Shown: positions 6,772 to 9,079 of the stretch, one piece after another
Numbering within the stretch: the stretch's first letter is position 1
Layout: each line of letters begins with the position of its first letter
DNA from: a bacterium
Lineage (GTDB): Bacteria; Latescibacterota; UBA2968; GCA-2709665
Assembly (NCBI GenBank): GCA_027619145.1
Contig: JAQCGA010000124.1
Span: forward strand, 1-9,079
DNA: 9,079 nt
Direction: 5' to 3'
Translations under genes and position numbers: made by a program
The notes under the pieces: model-generated
What the model was told of the DNA's origin: nothing
The model's input: the letters and a program-made list of their open reading frames with translations, nothing else
Databases searched by the model: none

Positions 6772-7848
6772 TCAACCTCTTTGGGTTTTAGTTTCTCCGA
6801 ACACAACAGTCACACGATCCCACACCATCCCCGCTTCCGCCGGGCCTGTGATCTGAAGGCCACGCAACGCCAGAATGCGCCGCACAAGATCGGCCATTTC
6901 CCGATATCCTTTCTTCATCGCAACCTGCTCCAGAAACGCAAAGCACCGAAAAAACACAGGCAAAATCTCTACCTCTGGATGCGCTTCGAGCAACTGCTCA
7001 ATCTCCCGCAAATCGGCCTTTGCTTCTTCTACCAGAAGCCGTTTGATAACCATCCACACCCGCTCTACCAGCGCTTCGAAACGTTTCTGCGGATCCCGGA
7101 ACGCTCCAAAAATTTCCTCCAGCGGAATCTCATCGTATACCTTCTTAAACACAATACGGTGGTATTGGTGCTGTTTTGCCCCCATCTCTTCTGCATCAAA
7201 CCGATCCGCCGCCGATCCTCGCTCTCCTTTGTGCTCGCGCACCTTCAACGTAGGTTCCGGCACTCCCTTCGCACGAAAGTACCGCGCAAAACGAATCCAC
7301 ATATCGTAATCTTGAGATCGCACCAGCTGTTCATCAAAGCCCCCTACTTTGTCGTAACAGGCCTTTCGGGCCACCACACTTACGCCACACATGAAATTTC
7401 GTGTCAACAGCAACCTGCGCAACAGTTCTTCGTCCGGACAATTCTGCACAGCCACCTCGCGGTCGCCTTGTTCAGGCTCCTCTTCTTGAAACAGGTGATA
7501 CGCCGAATGGGTGAACCCTACTTCTGTATCCTGTTCAAACAGGGCAATATGGCGTTCCAGCTTCTCTGGATACGCGATATCATCATCATCGAACACCCAC
7601 ACATACTCGCCCGATGCGTGTTGCAACCCCAGATTCACAGCAGAAGACTTCCCCCCATTCTCCTTTTCCAGATACAGAATTCGGCCCAGGTACGGCGCCA
7701 GAATCTCACGCGTCTTGTCCGTTGACCCGTCATTGACCACAATAATCTCAACCGGCGCGTAGGTCTGCACCAGTATACTCTCCAGAGATTCCAGCAGGTA
7801 ATGGCATCGATTGTATGTAGGCAAAATAACGCTGACGCTACCGCTCAT
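6772..7848 (-). CDS. Family 2 glycosyltransferase (GT-A fold)
   Basis: The 358-residue protein opens with the GT2 signature VSVILPTYNR (5-14) and VVNDGSTDKT (37-46), which bind the nucleotide sugar. NGGKSSAVNLGL (64-75) and VFDDDDIAYP (85-94) follow; the latter supplies the metal-binding DxD motif. GGFDEQLVRSQDYDMW (169-184) holds the ED/QD-type acceptor-side acidic motif. Residues ~230-345 form a charged helical extension without an obvious domain. No membrane segment is seen, so the protein is cytoplasmic or peripheral. It would transfer a sugar from an activated donor to a glycan, lipid or protein acceptor; donor and acceptor cannot be read from the sequence. The ATG at 7848 has an AAGG five or six bases upstream. 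A biosynthetic enzyme in a gene block that otherwise looks catabolic is unexpected. It lies 81 bases after the sulfatase gene and 36 before the next gene. Confidence 0.92.
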   Translation of the reverse strand: MSGSVSVILPTYNRCHYLLESLESILVQTYAPVEIIVVNDGSTDKTREILAPYLGRILYLEKENGGKSSAVNLGLQHASGEYVWVFDDDDIAYPEKLERHIALFEQDTEVGFTHSAYHLFQEEEPEQGDREVAVQNCPDEELLRRLLLTRNFMCGVSVVARKACYDKVGGFDEQLVRSQDYDMWIRFARYFRAKGVPEPTLKVREHKGERGSAADRFDAEEMGAKQHQYHRIVFKKVYDEIPLEEIFGAFRDPQKRFEALVERVWMVIKRLLVEEAKADLREIEQLLEAHPEVEILPVFFRCFAFLEQVAMKKGYREMADLVRRILALRGLQITGPAEAGMVWDRVTVVFGETKTQRG

Positions 7849-7929
7849 ACGGCCCTTACTTCTCGCCCATCGACTCTCTTATCGCAATAAAAACCAATAA
7901 ACAGCACATATCAGATACAACAGAACAGA
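7849..7929 (-). other. 81-base AT-rich gap between sulfatase and glycosyltransferase genes
   Basis: The gap is richer in A and T than the flanking coding DNA and contains TTTATT and GATAAG stretches on the minus strand. No pair of hexamers with proper spacing and no stem followed by a T-run was found, so neither a promoter nor a terminator can be claimed. Confidence 0.3.
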
Positions 7930-9079
7930 TTACTGATACCGCTTTGCAAATGCCGCACTTCCATCCTCACGGTTCTTGCCCACCGGCCGCAACTGACCTC
8001 CCCCGGAGACGCCCCGCTCTCGCCCGTCCTTCTCTGGATCCACATACCGGACAAACCAATCTTCCAGCCTGCTTTTCATCTCTGCAACTTTCTGCACCTG
8101 CGCAGGATCGTCCGCCAGATTTGCCCTCTCGTCTGGATCGTTCACCAGGTCATACAGTTCATGCGGTCCATCTGGATACCGATGAATGTACTTGCACGTC
8201 TCCGTCCGCACCATTCGCGTAAACCCGTACTCGTCATAAATCACCACGTCTTCCCGCCCAACATCGTCCTGCCCCAGAAGTGCAGGCAGAAAACTCTCCC
8301 CTGGCAAGTTCCGTCCTACAGGCAGAGGCATCCCCAGATATTCCAGTAGCGTTGGCATAAAATCGTACGCACTCACCATCGCCGGCTGCACATACCCCTC
8401 GGGAATTCGTCCTGGATGACTCATCACCGCAGGTACCTTCACCGAGTTCTCATACATATTCAATGGGTATGTCCCGTTGCCCTTGCCCCAGAACCCATGA
8501 TGTCCACAACTGAACCCGTTGTCACTTACAAAAACCACCAGCGTGTCCTCGCGCAGTCCCCTCTCTTCCAACTTATCCAGAATTCGGCCCACATCCGTAT
8601 CCATCGCCGTCACCGCCGCAAAATAGCCCTTCAACATCTCCCGGTCACCCAAACAGCGGTCCGTCAGTTCAATCGCCCAGGGATGCCGCTTTTCCTGCGG
8701 GCAGGAATCAAACGGGCAATTCTCGTACGAATCCACCACCTCCTGCGGGTGCCCCGTCCACGGGCTGTGCGGTGCCGTATAATGCACACTCAGGTAAAAC
8801 GGTGCATCTTCCCCCGCGTGTCGGTCCACAAACGCCAGAGCATCCTCCGTAATCACATTTGTCACGTACCCCGGCGCTGTAATCAGCTCCCCGTTGCGCA
8901 CCATCGGCGCATCGTTATACGGCCCCCCACCAAACGGGTGCGCAAACCAGTGGCTGAACCCATGCTGCGGAATCTGGCTGTTTCCCAAATGCCATTTCCC
9001 ACTCAACCCACACGTCCACCCGTGCTCGGCCAGAATATCCGTATAGGTCACTTCGTCTTCCAAATAAGCCGCTGCTTCC
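7930..9079 (-). CDS. Type I sulfatase (arylsulfatase family), C-terminal part; N-terminus beyond right edge
   Basis: The frame is open to the window edge and gives 382 residues before the TAA; an internal TTG at 9063 is not the start, since the reading continues as EAAAYLEDE. The second sulfatase signature, GWTCGLSGKWHLG, covers visible residues 20-32. Further family hallmarks are YTAPHSPW (about 100-107), VVFVSDNG (about 181-188) and GHHGFWGKGN (about 192-201). The tail contains the usual HELYDLVNDPDERANLADDP segment. The enzyme would hydrolyse sulfate esters, using a formylglycine made from Cys or Ser in the CxPSR/SxPSR motif. That motif, and any signal peptide, lie in the missing first part, so activity and location cannot be confirmed. 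The substrate is unknown; the neighbours suggest a sulfated polysaccharide. The product ends with a basic, glycine-rich tail (RERGVSGGGQLRPVG). It is the first gene seen in the transcription order. Confidence 0.92.
   Translation of the reverse strand, partial: EAAAYLEDEVTYTDILAEHGWTCGLSGKWHLGNSQIPQHGFSHWFAHPFGGGPYNDAPMVRNGELITAPGYVTNVITEDALAFVDRHAGEDAPFYLSVHYTAPHSPWTGHPQEVVDSYENCPFDSCPQEKRHPWAIELTDRCLGDREMLKGYFAAVTAMDTDVGRILDKLEERGLREDTLVVFVSDNGFSCGHHGFWGKGNGTYPLNMYENSVKVPAVMSHPGRIPEGYVQPAMVSAYDFMPTLLEYLGMPLPVGRNLPGESFLPALLGQDDVGREDVVIYDEYGFTRMVRTETCKYIHRYPDGPHELYDLVNDPDERANLADDPAQVQKVAEMKSRLEDWFVRYVDPEKDGRERGVSGGGQLRPVGKNREDGSAAFAKRYQ

Noticed and set aside
6448..7725. 425-codon open frame on the plus strand
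   Set aside because: It runs opposite to both the glycosyltransferase and the 586-residue gene and spans the gap between them. Its composition is rich in Arg, His, Pro and Leu as expected from antisense reading, with no recognisable domain.
9061..9063. TTG as start of the sulfatase
   Set aside because: The frame continues upstream to the window edge in typical sulfatase sequence, and the family's catalytic CxPSR motif must lie further upstream, so the gene is cut by the window.
1..9079. Recurring CCGGGTAC-like words on the plus strand (near 30, 317, 4371, 4506)
   Set aside because: They fall inside genes in step with codons for Val-Tyr-Pro and similar tripeptides. They are best explained by codon preference, not by a dispersed repeat or binding site.

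Overview
The window holds seven protein-coding genes, all on the minus strand, so transcription runs from right to left. They are packed tightly: gaps between neighbours are about 81, 36, 84, -4, 140 and 34 bases. The genes at both edges are cut by the window. No tRNA, rRNA, CRISPR array, transposase, integrase or other mobility signature was seen, and no gene on the plus strand is credible. No gene-free stretch exceeds about 140 bases.

In transcription order the genes are: (1) the C-terminal part of a type I sulfatase (7930-9079); (2) a family 2 glycosyltransferase (6772-7848); (3) a 586-residue protein of an uncharacterised helical-toroid-like family (4975-6735); (4) an amidohydrolase with a complete metal site (4045-4890); (5) a second amidohydrolase-like protein lacking most metal ligands, whose start overlaps gene 4 by four bases (3233-4048); (6) an 808-residue cytoplasmic protein resembling toroid plus beta-sandwich polysaccharide lyases or glycosidases (666-3092); and (7) the N-terminus of an exported heparinase II/III-like protein with two cysteine pairs (1-631).

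This gene mix resembles what I remember from uncultivated Gram-negative glycan degraders such as Latescibacterota, Poribacteria and some Planctomycetota. GC content looks moderately high by eye, but was not counted. The taxonomic suggestion is recalled and weak, because the window carries no phylogenetic marker.

The working model is inference: the block supports breakdown of a sulfated or uronic-acid-containing polysaccharide. The sulfatase would remove sulfate, the heparinase-like protein would act outside the cytoplasm, and the two large enzymes without visible export signals would act on imported fragments. The amidohydrolase pair would process a small product such as a lactone or decarboxylatable acid. 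No transporter, SusC/SusD pair or regulator lies inside the window. The glycosyltransferase does not obviously fit and may serve another purpose. The most unusual points are the translationally coupled pair of one intact and one metal-site-degenerate amidohydrolase, and the uncharacterised 586-residue family.
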